A stretch of 39,827 bases of DNA from Fibrobacter succinogenes (GCA_020726425.1 DYSA01000002.1:1-39827); one strand, 5' to 3'; counted from the stretch's first letter, positions 8,549 through 17,557 are shown. The notes: generated from the letters alone by a model not told the origin. Translations and numbers: made by a program.

Positions 8549-8770
8549 TCAAAAGCTATGTTCTTTTGTCTTTGCTGCTTCATTCAAAAGAGTCCATTTT
8601 TCTTCACGAACCTTATGAAGATTTGTTTCCAACTCAGCCATCTTCCTGAACAACTCTTTGATAAACACTTCTCTTTGAACATCGTCTTTGATCTTTGAGT
8701 ATTGTTTTTTCAGGTTGCTTGTATATGGTGCATTCGCCTTACTCAACTGAATCAGCCTTTGCCAGTTCAA
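8549..8770 (-). CDS. Hypothetical protein
   Basis: 73-aa ORF in operon. Confidence 0.55.
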   Translation of the reverse strand: MNWQRLIQLSKANAPYTSNLKKQYSKIKDDVQREVFIKELFRKMAELETNLHKVREEKWTLLNEAAKTKEHSF

Positions 8771-8930
8771 GGGGCAAAACGATTTGTGCAGAACACGGCT
8801 TTGAATTCTCTTCAGTAATGCAGCCGCTTATAGTTCCGATCACCGCCCGGCGAGGGCAACCGGTGCCGTTCATATTGCAGATTGTCAAATAGTTGTCATT
8901 GGGCTTCATTTCAATATTTCCCATTTTCAA
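8739..8930 (-). CDS. Small Cys-containing hypothetical protein
   Basis: 63-aa ORF; C-NGTGC...GC...C pattern. Confidence 0.5.
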   Translation of the reverse strand: MKMGNIEMKPNDNYLTICNMNGTGCPRRAVIGTISGCITEENSKPCSAQIVLPLELAKADSVE

Positions 8931-9508
8931 AACTCTCTTCCATGTTTAAAAGGTCTTTTTCTGTTGTATCCCATCTTCTCACGAATCACGCCGTAAAAGT
9001 TCACGCCGATCTTTTCAAAGAACACGCCGCACATGATCACGCCGGCAATCAGTGCGTTCTTATCAATTCCATTTCCTGCAGGGTAATAAGGAATTTCGTT
9101 TTCTTCAAATGCCTTTTCGGTTATTGTTGAAAGGAAACTCAAAAACTTGATCGGCGATTCTGGTATTTCATAGAATCTCAATCTTTGCGATCCCATAGGA
9201 ATATATCCAAGTGAGTGAAGAATATCAAAACAGCGAATACAGTAATCAGCTATTTCAACAATCACGCCTTCAGGCTTTCCGGGCTTATCTTCGTTGAAGT
9301 AAGTAGCTGAAATGTTTACACCGTTGCGAAGCTCTTCAAGTGCTTCACTGAGTTCTGAAAGCAAAAGCAATTTCGATTCTTCAACCGGGCGAATTTCGCC
9401 GGCTGCTCTGAATCCGCTGTTGATTGCCGTTTCACCTGCAGCAATTACCATTTCGGCAATACTTCTGCAATCAAAATCGTAATCAACGAATACAATAGGC
9501 TGTTTCAT
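8927..9508 (-). CDS. MazG-like nucleotide pyrophosphohydrolase-type protein
   Basis: LLLLSELSEALEELRNG...GVIVEIADYCIRCFDIL resembles the MazG helical metal-binding pattern. Confidence 0.6.
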   Translation of the reverse strand: MKQPIVFVDYDFDCRSIAEMVIAAGETAINSGFRAAGEIRPVEESKLLLLSELSEALEELRNGVNISATYFNEDKPGKPEGVIVEIADYCIRCFDILHSLGYIPMGSQRLRFYEIPESPIKFLSFLSTITEKAFEENEIPYYPAGNGIDKNALIAGVIMCGVFFEKIGVNFYGVIREKMGYNRKRPFKHGREF

Positions 9509-9517
9509 CGGTTCTCC

Positions 9518-9908
9518 TTAAATAAAACTTGTTTGGGCACTATCTTCTTTTACTGATTCAGGATCAATCTTCAACAGGCCGGCAGCTGCAAACGCAGCTT
9601 TCAAATATGCCTTCTTGAAAATGTCACCTTTCAGTGATTCAATCTTATCCTTTGAACTGAAAATTCTTTCAGCAGTCTTGATCAGGTCTGAACGGTGTCG
9701 GTAAAAATCAGAACTGCCGTTGATTATCGTGTTCTTTATTCCGAGTGATCGCCCCGCCGATTCGCCACGGCGTTCCGCATCTTTGATTTCTTCCTGAGTA
9801 ATGAACAACTGTTCCCCCTTTCGTTCCTGCTTCGGCCTGTTGTGCAGCAAGTAAGGTTTTGCCACATCTCTTTGCAAATATAGTGATTCTCTCAATCATT
9901 TCAATCAA
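9518..9908 (-). CDS. Hypothetical protein, probably one gene split by a frame change at a G5 run (9814..9818)
   Basis: N-term in the 66-aa ORF (MIEMIERITIFAKRCGKTLLAAQQAEAGTKG) and C-term in the 125-aa ORF (EQLFITQEEIKDAERRGESAGRSLG...). Confidence 0.5.
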
Positions 9909-10536
9909 TCCTTTCTGCTCTTTCCATTTGCCACGGTGTCAAAATCAAATGTGTATACTTCCCGTTCTTGTCTCTCTCATGACTTATCAGAAGATAGTTT
10001 TCACCTTCCTTCACTGATACTTCATAGAGTTTACCAGATTCCATCTTTACATTGCAGCCGGCGGGGAAATTGTCAGTTGGTATAAACACAAGATTGAACG
10101 TGAAACTTCCTCCGCCTTCAAGATTGAACGTGCAAGGCAAAACCGTGTTCACATTGCTTGACTTCGGGAACTCTGCAAGTTCAACGTTCCAGCCTAAAAG
10201 CCCGTAATATCCAACTGCAGCTTCACGGTATTCTCTCTTTGTTATTTCGTCAAATCCACACGCTAAAATGTACTGAAAATAGAGAGTTTGAAACCAGTTT
10301 TCAGAAAGACGAAAGTTTTCAACCATTCGTTGACCTGCAGCAAGTGAAATGCTGCGTGCGTGTTTGTCGGTTGCCTTGAACTGATCCATGATTTTGCGGT
10401 GAACGCCTGATCTATTTGCAAGCAGCTGTTCACCAAGTGCCCAATGAACAAAATCGTTGATTACTGATTGAACGCCTATTGCATCGGCACTTTCTCTGAT
10501 CCGGTTCTTGAAGTGATCAGGTTTAAGAAATCCCAT
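9901..10536 (-). CDS. Hypothetical protein
   Basis: 211-aa ORF, stop/start overlaps with neighbours. Confidence 0.65.
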   Translation of the reverse strand: MGFLKPDHFKNRIRESADAIGVQSVINDFVHWALGEQLLANRSGVHRKIMDQFKATDKHARSISLAAGQRMVENFRLSENWFQTLYFQYILACGFDEITKREYREAAVGYYGLLGWNVELAEFPKSSNVNTVLPCTFNLEGGGSFTFNLVFIPTDNFPAGCNVKMESGKLYEVSVKEGENYLLISHERDKNGKYTHLILTPWQMERAERID

Positions 10537-11258
10537 TATTTCACTTCCTTTGCAGCACGCATTCTTTCACGTTCAGCACGTGCTTCAAGCTCTGATCTAA
10601 TCGCAATGCCGCAACAATTGCCGCCATTGCGTACAATTTTAAAAATCATACGGTGCATTTCAACGTCAATTCTTGCATCGTGCGCTTCTCCTGATTTGAT
10701 ACCTAATCTTTTCGCAATCATCTCTTCAAGAGTATTTGAAGATCGTGAATTTAAAAGAAGAAAGTTTGCAACAGTTAAAAGTTTGAAGTTTGGCAAAAGG
10801 TGACGAGCTGGTAAACAGAACAATGCAGCGTTTCCGCGTGTATCGTAAATATCTGGATATTTCCAAGTTCCAAGGTACTTTTCTCCGTTACGGTCACACA
10901 TTTGACGCAAGAATAAATCATCAAATCCGGCGTTGAATCCGCTCATTAAAGCCTTGTCTGTTTTGTCGTACTTGCTTATGAATTGACCAAGCCAGCCAAA
11001 AAGATTGAAAAGTGCAACCGATTCTGTTGGTGCAGATTCAATTGTTTCTCTGCTAATTTTGCTTATCGAAAGGGCTTCATCAGTTACAATAACGCCTTTA
11101 TTAGGTTTTACGTATGTGTCAAACCTTCCAACTGTTTCACCATTTAAGTCAAGTGCAGCGGCAATCTGAACAACTCCGTGAATTTTGCTGTCAAGTCCGC
11201 CCGTTTCAAGATCGATGTGAAAAACTTTTTCGTCATAATTAAAATTTTCTTGCATCAT
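10536..11258 (-). CDS. DnaQ-like 3'-5' exonuclease (DEDD)
   Basis: FHIDLETGGLD, SGFNAGFDDLFLR, HDARIDVEMHRMIF. Confidence 0.85.
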   Translation of the reverse strand: MMQENFNYDEKVFHIDLETGGLDSKIHGVVQIAAALDLNGETVGRFDTYVKPNKGVIVTDEALSISKISRETIESAPTESVALFNLFGWLGQFISKYDKTDKALMSGFNAGFDDLFLRQMCDRNGEKYLGTWKYPDIYDTRGNAALFCLPARHLLPNFKLLTVANFLLLNSRSSNTLEEMIAKRLGIKSGEAHDARIDVEMHRMIFKIVRNGGNCCGIAIRSELEARAERERMRAAKEVK

Positions 11259-11521
11259 TTAACCTTTGTTTCTTCTTTTATTTCCTGCTTAATGAATTCA
11301 ATTTGCCGCTGATCGCTTGAATCAAGTTCCATCATATTCTTTCCGGGATTCCTCAATTTGAAAATCGAAACCGCTTCAGCGTTTATTGCAGCTCTCTTTG
11401 AAAAATCCCGCCGCTTTGCATTGGGTGCAAGCCACGCCGTGACCTGCACCCGTTCAAGAGGCTGAACAACTGCTTTAATCGTGCTGTCTATACCGAAAAG
11501 CGAAGCTTGTTCAGTTCTCAT
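11255..11521 (-). CDS. Hypothetical protein
   Basis: 88-aa ORF coupled to the exonuclease gene. Confidence 0.6.
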   Translation of the reverse strand: MRTEQASLFGIDSTIKAVVQPLERVQVTAWLAPNAKRRDFSKRAAINAEAVSIFKLRNPGKNMMELDSSDQRQIEFIKQEIKEETKVK

Positions 11522-11523
11522 GA

Positions 11524-12420
11524 TTACCGCTTTGTTCCAACTCTTAAATCTTGACTTGATTCAATAACGATTCCCGGAAATTCTGAAGAACCTTTTGAAG
11601 CCGCTGCAGCTTTGTCAATCATTGAAGTATTGATTTCAAGGTAATGCAGTTGACCAGATTCAAGGCACCAGCGAACAAATTCAGCTTTGTTTTGAACTGC
11701 TGATTTGTACCGCATCACAACTGATTGACCTGCTGCTTTAACAGGTGCAGCAACAAGAACGTTCAGCGGTGCAGCTTCGGCAGCTTGTGCCATCTCTTCA
11801 CGAACTGCAGCAGAGGTTGAAAACTTTTCCGCTGAAACTTCTTTCTTGTCGGCCTGTTTAAGAAGCTTTTCACGCTCTTTTTCGGTTTCGGCCTGTTCAG
11901 CTTCCAATCTCAAGCGTTCCGCCTCTTGCCGCTGCTTCTCTTCCTTCTGGCGTTGAATATCAGCTTGCCGGCGTTGCTCTGCTGCGATCTGATCAGCACG
12001 TTCACGGGCTTTCCGCTCTTCTTCCTTTCGTTTTTCATCTTCGCGGCGTTTATAGTCCAACATTGCACCCTTGAAAGCGTTTTCAACTCTGTTTAATCTT
12101 TCGGTCATTGGCTTGAAGCTTTGGTTGATTCCTGAAACGTAATCATTCAGAGGCTTCACAAGAACCTTTCTTGTATCTTCAGCCATCGAACCAAGGCGTT
12201 TCACGGTTTTGCAAATCTCATTTGAGTTGTGATACTGATCTTCAGTTTCAATGAAAATATCAGCCGGCGAAAGCCCCGGAAGATTTGAAATGAAGTCTTG
12301 AATTGCTGATTCAGCTTCATGAAGTTTCACCGGGAAACTTTCAACTACTAAATCAATTCTTGTTGCCTGTTCTTCAGTTGCCGTTGTTGCTGTTTTATCA
12401 ACTACTGTCATAATATCCAC
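11524..12420 (-). CDS. Coiled-coil phage protein (DUF1351-like), recombination-module neighbour
   Basis: Long charged KRREDEKRKEEERKARERADQIAAEQRRQ coiled coil and C-terminal FVRWCLESGQLHYLEIN... Confidence 0.6.
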   Translation of the reverse strand: MDIMTVVDKTATTATEEQATRIDLVVESFPVKLHEAESAIQDFISNLPGLSPADIFIETEDQYHNSNEICKTVKRLGSMAEDTRKVLVKPLNDYVSGINQSFKPMTERLNRVENAFKGAMLDYKRREDEKRKEEERKARERADQIAAEQRRQADIQRQKEEKQRQEAERLRLEAEQAETEKEREKLLKQADKKEVSAEKFSTSAAVREEMAQAAEAAPLNVLVAAPVKAAGQSVVMRYKSAVQNKAEFVRWCLESGQLHYLEINTSMIDKAAAASKGSSEFPGIVIESSQDLRVGTKR

Positions 12421-12451
12421 CCTTCAAGGTATTGTTTAAAAAGGAAAATGG

Positions 12452-12532
12452 TGAACTGAAAGGAATCGAACCTTTGCGTATCTCTTCAGGAATCGAACCA
12501 CGAAGAACGCTCTACCTCTGAGCTACAATTCA
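12452..12532 (-). tRNA. tRNA-like element with aberrant enlarged anticodon loop
   Basis: Minus strand: acceptor TGAATTG/CAGTTCA, TA, D-arm GCTC-AGAGGTA-GAGC, stem TTCTTC/GAAGAG with 14-nt loop GTGGTTCGATTCCT, T-arm AAAGG-TTCGATT-CCTTT. Confidence 0.6.
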
Positions 12533-12676
12533 CCACTTGAAAAAAACAGTTACGTTGTTGCAGTTTTTTACTAAGAATGTCGCTTTCGATCTTCAATTGT
12601 TCAGCAGTCTTTTTCTTGAACTTCTTGAAATCTCTGATCAAAAGAAACATTCTTATTTTTTTCAAGAACATTCACC

Positions 12677-13633
12677 CTACTTTTTGAAAGTAAAACGCGG
12701 GTAATCTTTGCCCTTTTTCATCACGGTGTTTGAATCAATAATTTCACTCGTTGCACCTGCTGCAAGTGCGACCGATTCCCAATCAGTAGAGGGCTTTTCT
12801 TTCGAGAATACCCAACTAACAGAACCAACAAGTGATTTCACTTTTGAATACCCTGAAGTTTGGCGTAAGATTTCAGCTTTCGCCTGTTCAAAGTCAACTT
12901 CTGCAGTTTTGTAACGTTCATACGCTGAAACTGCAACTTCAAAAAGATCGGCAATTTCACCTTCAAAAGCTGTGTACTCTTCGCCATCTTTTGAAAGTTC
13001 TGCAAGGCGTGCAATTTCGTCTTCGTCCGTTGGCTGTTCAGGTGCAATTCCTTCAATGAATGTTTTGTGGTACCATTCACCAATTGCCATGATCATTTGT
13101 TCTTCTTCGTCCTGTTCGCGGTACATTGTAAACTGCTTGTAAGTGCTGCTTCCAATGAGAACAGCAAAGTGAATTGCAGGGGAATTTCTGAGCCACATAT
13201 ACCAACGGCCTTGCGTTTTGTAGTACGAAGGAATATCAAACTCCCAATCTTCAGCACTGTATTGTGAAGCTGTTTTGATTTCAAGCGTTTCAATCGATTC
13301 AGTTTCATTGCTTGGAGTCATTGAATCAGGGCTGCTGTGTGCCCAATTGTAAAAACCACCTTCATCACCAACACGCTTTTCAACATGGAAAGAAGTTCGA
13401 CCGTTCTTTTCACACCACGCATCAATGATGACCTGTTCTTTTCTCAAGCCCCATTCCATAGCTTCAGTTTGTTCAAAAGGTTCTGAAATGCCTAAATACT
13501 TCGCGTAAACACCCCACGGTGAACTTCCAGCAAACGGCGAAATTCCAAGAATCGGGGCAATGTCAGAACCGCCAATTGTGATCATGTCGCCTTTGCTGTT
13601 TGTTGCAGGCTTCATGTTTTTCAAATCAATCAT
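12677..13633 (-). CDS. YqaJ-like viral recombinase / lambda-exonuclease family nuclease
   Basis: IGGSDIAPILGISPFAG...EWGLRKEQVIIDAW...ETLEIKTA (PD-(D/E)XK). Start MIDLKN with GAAGGAG upstream. Confidence 0.85.
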   Translation of the reverse strand: MIDLKNMKPATNSKGDMITIGGSDIAPILGISPFAGSSPWGVYAKYLGISEPFEQTEAMEWGLRKEQVIIDAWCEKNGRTSFHVEKRVGDEGGFYNWAHSSPDSMTPSNETESIETLEIKTASQYSAEDWEFDIPSYYKTQGRWYMWLRNSPAIHFAVLIGSSTYKQFTMYREQDEEEQMIMAIGEWYHKTFIEGIAPEQPTDEDEIARLAELSKDGEEYTAFEGEIADLFEVAVSAYERYKTAEVDFEQAKAEILRQTSGYSKVKSLVGSVSWVFSKEKPSTDWESVALAAGATSEIIDSNTVMKKGKDYPRFTFKK

Positions 13634-13663
13634 AAACACTCCTTCAGTAATGCCGTTCATTCG

Positions 13664-13740
13664 GCGTTGTTGCTTACATAGGTTAATATAATATCGTGCA
13701 ATCGTGATTGCATAAGAAAATATAAAAAGTTCCTATTTTT
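13664..13740 (-). promoter_or_regulatory. Early promoter/leader P3 with palindromic operator
   Basis: Spacer contains TGCAATC-AC-GATTGCA (perfect 7-bp arms); same TTATGC-N19-TATATTAACCTATGTAAGCAACAACG frame. Confidence 0.75.
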
Positions 13741-13753
13741 GCCATAACCGCAG

Positions 13754-13796
13754 CCGTGGGTGTGATGCATTCTCTTTGGCTCACCACACACCACGG
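13754..13796 (-). other. Imperfect stem-loop between the HTH gene and P3
   Basis: CCGTGGGTGTG ... CACACCACGG (one bulge). Confidence 0.45.
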
Positions 13797-13802
13797 ACGG
13801 CG

Positions 13803-13997
13803 TTATTGTTTTGTTTTCTTTTTCTTCTTTGAAGCCAAAAGAAGCTTTGAAATAGTCGATTCGCTGCCGGCAAAACCGCCGCAAACTAATCTACAAGTAT
13901 TGTAAGGAACACCGGAATTATCTGAAATATCTCTTGCAGTTATTCCGTTCTTTTCCATGCTGGCACGTAGCTTTTTGAGCAATGAAAGCTTCTTCAT
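13803..13997 (-). CDS. Small HTH DNA-binding protein (64 aa)
   Basis: MKKLSLLKKLRASMEKNGITARDISDNSGVPYNTCRLVCGGFAGSESTISKLLLASKKKKKTKQ; HTH pattern with basic tail. Confidence 0.65.
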   Translation of the reverse strand: MKKLSLLKKLRASMEKNGITARDISDNSGVPYNTCRLVCGGFAGSESTISKLLLASKKKKKTKQ

Positions 13998-14013
13998 TTT
14001 TACCTTATTTCTA

Positions 14014-14988
14014 TTAAAACAATGATTGTTGAATACATTCAATATTTGATTCTTCAGGATTAAAAAGAGACTTGAAAATACCTTCGAGAACTTGAACAAC
14101 TATTGAATTGCCTGCCTGTTTGTACAATTGAGAATTACTATTCACCATTTCGGCCCGGAAAAACGAACTATCATCAAATCCCATCAAACGCCAGCACTCA
14201 AGAGGTGTAAGCCTTCTTATTTTTCCATCGTCATATTTTATCAGGCACTCTTTCCCGTCTTTTGCATAACGTGCCAATATTGTGCCGCTAATGTCGTTTA
14301 ACGTTTTCGGTATAGTTGCAAATCCATTTCCTTTTTCATTGTGCCGTTGTGCATGGTTTTTAAGTGTATTTAATGCTTTATTGCTCAAAAAGAATTTTTC
14401 ATCCACATTTTCAACTGCAATATCTGCAATTGTTTTTTGCAATTTTTCGGGTTCAGGGAACGAATAACCTTCAGAATCACCAAGTATTGAAACCATGAAT
14501 ACACGTTCTCTGTTTTGTGGTATTCCAAAACCGGTTGCATTTAATACTTCCCAATAATTTTTATATCCAAGTTCCCAAAGGAAAGATTGCCATTCATTGA
14601 ACTGAGAAAGGAATTTTTCACCAACAAGAGGTTTCACATTTTCCATCAATAAATACTTCGGAAGCTTTGAAGTTTTAAGAAGTCTTTCAACTTCCCAAAG
14701 AAGTCCGGACCGGGTACCGCTTCCGCGTTCCATTCCTTTTTGCTTACCTGCTAAACTAAGATCGGTGCAAGGGAATGAATACGCCCATAGATCAGCATCA
14801 GGAAGATGTTCAACTTTTGTAATGTCTCCAAGATTTAATGTTTCACCGTGAACAGCTTCATAGCTTTTGTGTGCGTATTTATCTAACTCACACACGCACA
14901 CAACTTGGTGATCAATTCCGATGTTTTTCAATGCTTGAGTTTGTGAACCAATACCAGAAAAAAGCTCAATGATTTTAAAAGGTTCCAT
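14014..14988 (-). CDS. C5 cytosine-specific DNA methyltransferase
   Basis: IELFSGIGSQTQAL, SFPCTDLSLAG (PC motif), LLMENVKPL, IPQNRERVFMVSI, RRLTPLECWRLMGF, KQAGNSIVVQV. Confidence 0.95.
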   Translation of the reverse strand: MEPFKIIELFSGIGSQTQALKNIGIDHQVVCVCELDKYAHKSYEAVHGETLNLGDITKVEHLPDADLWAYSFPCTDLSLAGKQKGMERGSGTRSGLLWEVERLLKTSKLPKYLLMENVKPLVGEKFLSQFNEWQSFLWELGYKNYWEVLNATGFGIPQNRERVFMVSILGDSEGYSFPEPEKLQKTIADIAVENVDEKFFLSNKALNTLKNHAQRHNEKGNGFATIPKTLNDISGTILARYAKDGKECLIKYDDGKIRRLTPLECWRLMGFDDSSFFRAEMVNSNSQLYKQAGNSIVVQVLEGIFKSLFNPEESNIECIQQSLF

Positions 14989-14992
14989 TTCA

Positions 14993-15676
14993 TCACGCTT
15001 TCTTTATTCGGTTGTCACGGGCACCGGGAACATCGTAATTCACCTGAATGCCTGCAAGTATTCTGCTGCTGATTTTGTCTTTGTATCTTTCGATTATCTG
15101 AACCGGGGAAAGGTTGCTTGTGATTATCGTTGGCCTTTGTTCTGACCACCGCTGATTCATGATTGCAAAAATCAGTTGATAAACATCAGAACTCATTGCC
15201 TCACTTCCCAAATCATCCAAAAACAAATAGTCACAACGGCTATATTGCAAAGCAATTGTTTCAGCGGTTTCCTTGCTGTCATTGCTGTATGTTCCACGCA
15301 TCGCAATGACCAAGCTGCTTACCTCAACAAATCGCGTTGTTTTCAATGGTGAAACACGCTTAATTCTACGCATCAGCCATGCAGCACTTTCAGTTTTTCC
15401 GGTTCCCGTTATATTCCCATAGATCAAAAGGTTTCCGGCTGACCTATTGTAAGCCTTGATCAGTTCGTGAATATTCGTTTCTGAATAGCTGCTTTCTCTG
15501 AATCGCTTCGGCATTCCGCATCTTTCAAGAACATCTTTGAACGCTTCGGCTTCAGAAATCAACCGTTGCTGCTCTTCCTTTTGTTTCATTTCAAGCTCTT
15601 GTTCTTCAGTAAGCAGAACCATATTACTGAAATTGAGCTGAAAGGTTGCTTTGGGTACTTCCGTTGTTGTTGCCAT
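14993..15676 (-). CDS. DnaC/IstB-like AAA+ ATPase (helicase loader)
   Basis: LLIYGNITGTGKTESAAW Walker A; CDYLFLDDLGSE Walker B; TIITSNLSP. Confidence 0.85.
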   Translation of the reverse strand: MATTTEVPKATFQLNFSNMVLLTEEQELEMKQKEEQQRLISEAEAFKDVLERCGMPKRFRESSYSETNIHELIKAYNRSAGNLLIYGNITGTGKTESAAWLMRRIKRVSPLKTTRFVEVSSLVIAMRGTYSNDSKETAETIALQYSRCDYLFLDDLGSEAMSSDVYQLIFAIMNQRWSEQRPTIITSNLSPVQIIERYKDKISSRILAGIQVNYDVPGARDNRIKKA

Positions 15677-16463
15677 TTTGATTTGTCTCCTTTGCTCTTC
15701 TTGTTCTCATTCTCACACCTTCATCACGCCAATTTGTGAGAAATTGCCGTTGCTTCAGCCAGTTATCAGGCTTGATCAAAAATTCAACCTTGCAGAAAGG
15801 AACATATTCACGCAAAAACGCTTCAAATCCCTGCTTGATCATTTCGATTGAAACTCCCGGTTCTCTTAATGCTATATATGCAGCGTCAATCATTGCCGGC
15901 CTGTTTCCAAGTTGAACCGGGTGCCGTTCTGAAATGAAGTCCGCAACTTCTTCAGCAACCATCCGCAAGCGTTCCTTTTCTATGAATTGCCGATCTTTCG
16001 ACTTATCAAAATCCTGCGTTTCATTTTCTGGTTCATCCTGATCAACTGGTTCTTCTTCAGGTTCCGAAGATTTCTTTGATCTTCTTTCAGCACTTTTCTT
16101 GCCGGCTGCAACTCTCTTTTCACGAATATCGTTCAGCGTTTCCATTCTTCGCATAAGTGAAGGGCTGTAATAATTGCCGTTTTCATCCTTACACAACAGG
16201 CCAACTGAAAGAAGATCGTTCAAGAATTGCTTTCCGCTGATTGCGAGGCCGGGCAATTCCGCCTGCAGTGCGTCTGCAATCCAATCATCGGCGGGGATTG
16301 TGTAACTATCGCTTTCGCGTAGAATCTCAACAACTACCCACCACGCACCATAGGCGGCAATTCCATGTTTCCCGATTATAGCCCGTATCTTTAGATCAGC
16401 ACGGGCACGAATATCATGCGGGAAATAGTAAGCACGTTCGTCTTTTAAAGCCATAATTTTCAA
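15624..16463 (-). CDS. DUF4373-domain replication protein
   Basis: YYFPHDIRARADLKIRAIIGKHGIAAYGAWWVVVEILRESDSYTIP, adjacent to the DnaC-like gene. Confidence 0.75.
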   Translation of the reverse strand: MKIMALKDERAYYFPHDIRARADLKIRAIIGKHGIAAYGAWWVVVEILRESDSYTIPADDWIADALQAELPGLAISGKQFLNDLLSVGLLCKDENGNYYSPSLMRRMETLNDIREKRVAAGKKSAERRSKKSSEPEEEPVDQDEPENETQDFDKSKDRQFIEKERLRMVAEEVADFISERHPVQLGNRPAMIDAAYIALREPGVSIEMIKQGFEAFLREYVPFCKVEFLIKPDNWLKQRQFLTNWRDEGVRMRTRRAKETNQNGNNNGSTQSNLSAQFQ

Positions 16464-16684
16464 CCCCTAACAGGCGGAACTTTGCCCAGTTTTTGCCAGT
16501 AGTGATCTGCAACACATCGTTGCAATCTGTTGCTTGTTTTCCCGTTCAATCGATGTGAAAGCGTCATATATCCTTCACCACAATGTTCAGCAAAAGCCGC
16601 TCTTCCGCCGGGGAATTTATCAATTTCCTGCTTCAGTTCTTCGCGTTCTTTTTGTTCGATGTCTTGGAAAATTGGTAATGCCAT
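16460..16684 (-). CDS. Small HTH-like protein
   Basis: FPGGRAAFAEHCGEGYMTLSHRLNGKTSNRLQR. Confidence 0.45.
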   Translation of the reverse strand: MALPIFQDIEQKEREELKQEIDKFPGGRAAFAEHCGEGYMTLSHRLNGKTSNRLQRCVADHYWQKLGKVPPVRG

Positions 16685-16685
16685 T

Positions 16686-17546
16686 TTAGCCGCCTCTTTT
16701 AACTTTTAAGCGTTTCATTTCATCTCTGATCTTTGGCACATTGTCGTGCCGTAAGCCGTAAATATCAACAAGCCCGAAGTATCGAAGCATTTCAGTAATA
16801 TCAACGCCGCTATCAACGGCCTCTTTTGCAATCGCTTCAGCTTCATCAGGCGAAAGAATCCCTTGAAGCTCTGGTGCTGCGTTAAGATCACCTTCACCCA
16901 TATCCTGAGTGAAAACGCTGCTTGCTGCAGTTGTAAGAAGAACAGCAGCGACAACAGAACGCTTTTGTGCCATCTTCACAACGGTATTGTAAAAATCGGC
17001 GGGATTTGTTGCCGTTTGACCATTCTGATTTATGATCTCTTCATTCTTTTCATCGAACTTTGCACCGCAACCGCCATTGTTTGAGGAACAAAACCAGCCG
17101 CCGCCGTATTCAGCTTTCCCTTTTCTGATCGCTTCGGCTTTACACTTTGGGCAAACAACGTTTGCACGCTTGAACGCATACTTAGTTTCACGTGTGCTGC
17201 AAACTGCTGAACCGTCACCAAGGTAAGTGCCATCAGAGGCGTGAATATCTGTTTTTGAAAAAATTGTCATGTGCCCGGTTTGCTGTTCGATCACTCGTTC
17301 AATTTCGGTATGAGGCCGCAAAGAAAAGAACATCAAAATTTTCTCTGCACCTGATTTCAACAGGCTTGGTTTTGCATTCTTCCCAGTTCCCGGAATGATA
17401 CCAAAATCAATGCCGGGAATCATTACCGTTTTCAGAAGCTTCAAAATATCATTCTTCTGACCAACCATCATATCAACGGCATTGCTATTTGCTGCCATTA
17501 TGCCGGTTCCCGCCGGCTGGAAAACTGGAACATTCTTTTCACTCAT
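16686..17546 (-). CDS. Zinc-ribbon phage protein, possible ssDNA-annealing/recombination factor
   Basis: IPGIDFGIIPGTGKNAKPSLLKSGAEKILMFF plus C4 ribbon CPKC...GGWFCSS...GGCGAKF; start MSEKN after GAAGGAGTTTTT. Confidence 0.5.
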   Translation of the reverse strand: MSEKNVPVFQPAGTGIMAANSNAVDMMVGQKNDILKLLKTVMIPGIDFGIIPGTGKNAKPSLLKSGAEKILMFFSLRPHTEIERVIEQQTGHMTIFSKTDIHASDGTYLGDGSAVCSTRETKYAFKRANVVCPKCKAEAIRKGKAEYGGGWFCSSNNGGCGAKFDEKNEEIINQNGQTATNPADFYNTVVKMAQKRSVVAAVLLTTAASSVFTQDMGEGDLNAAPELQGILSPDEAEAIAKEAVDSGVDITEMLRYFGLVDIYGLRHDNVPKIRDEMKRLKVKRGG

Positions 17547-17557
17547 AAAAACTCCTT

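Noticed and set aside
13657-13884. 75-aa minus ORF spanning P3
   Set aside because: Overlaps the HTH gene end, hairpin and promoter; the DIILTYVSNN tail is just translated leader sequence.
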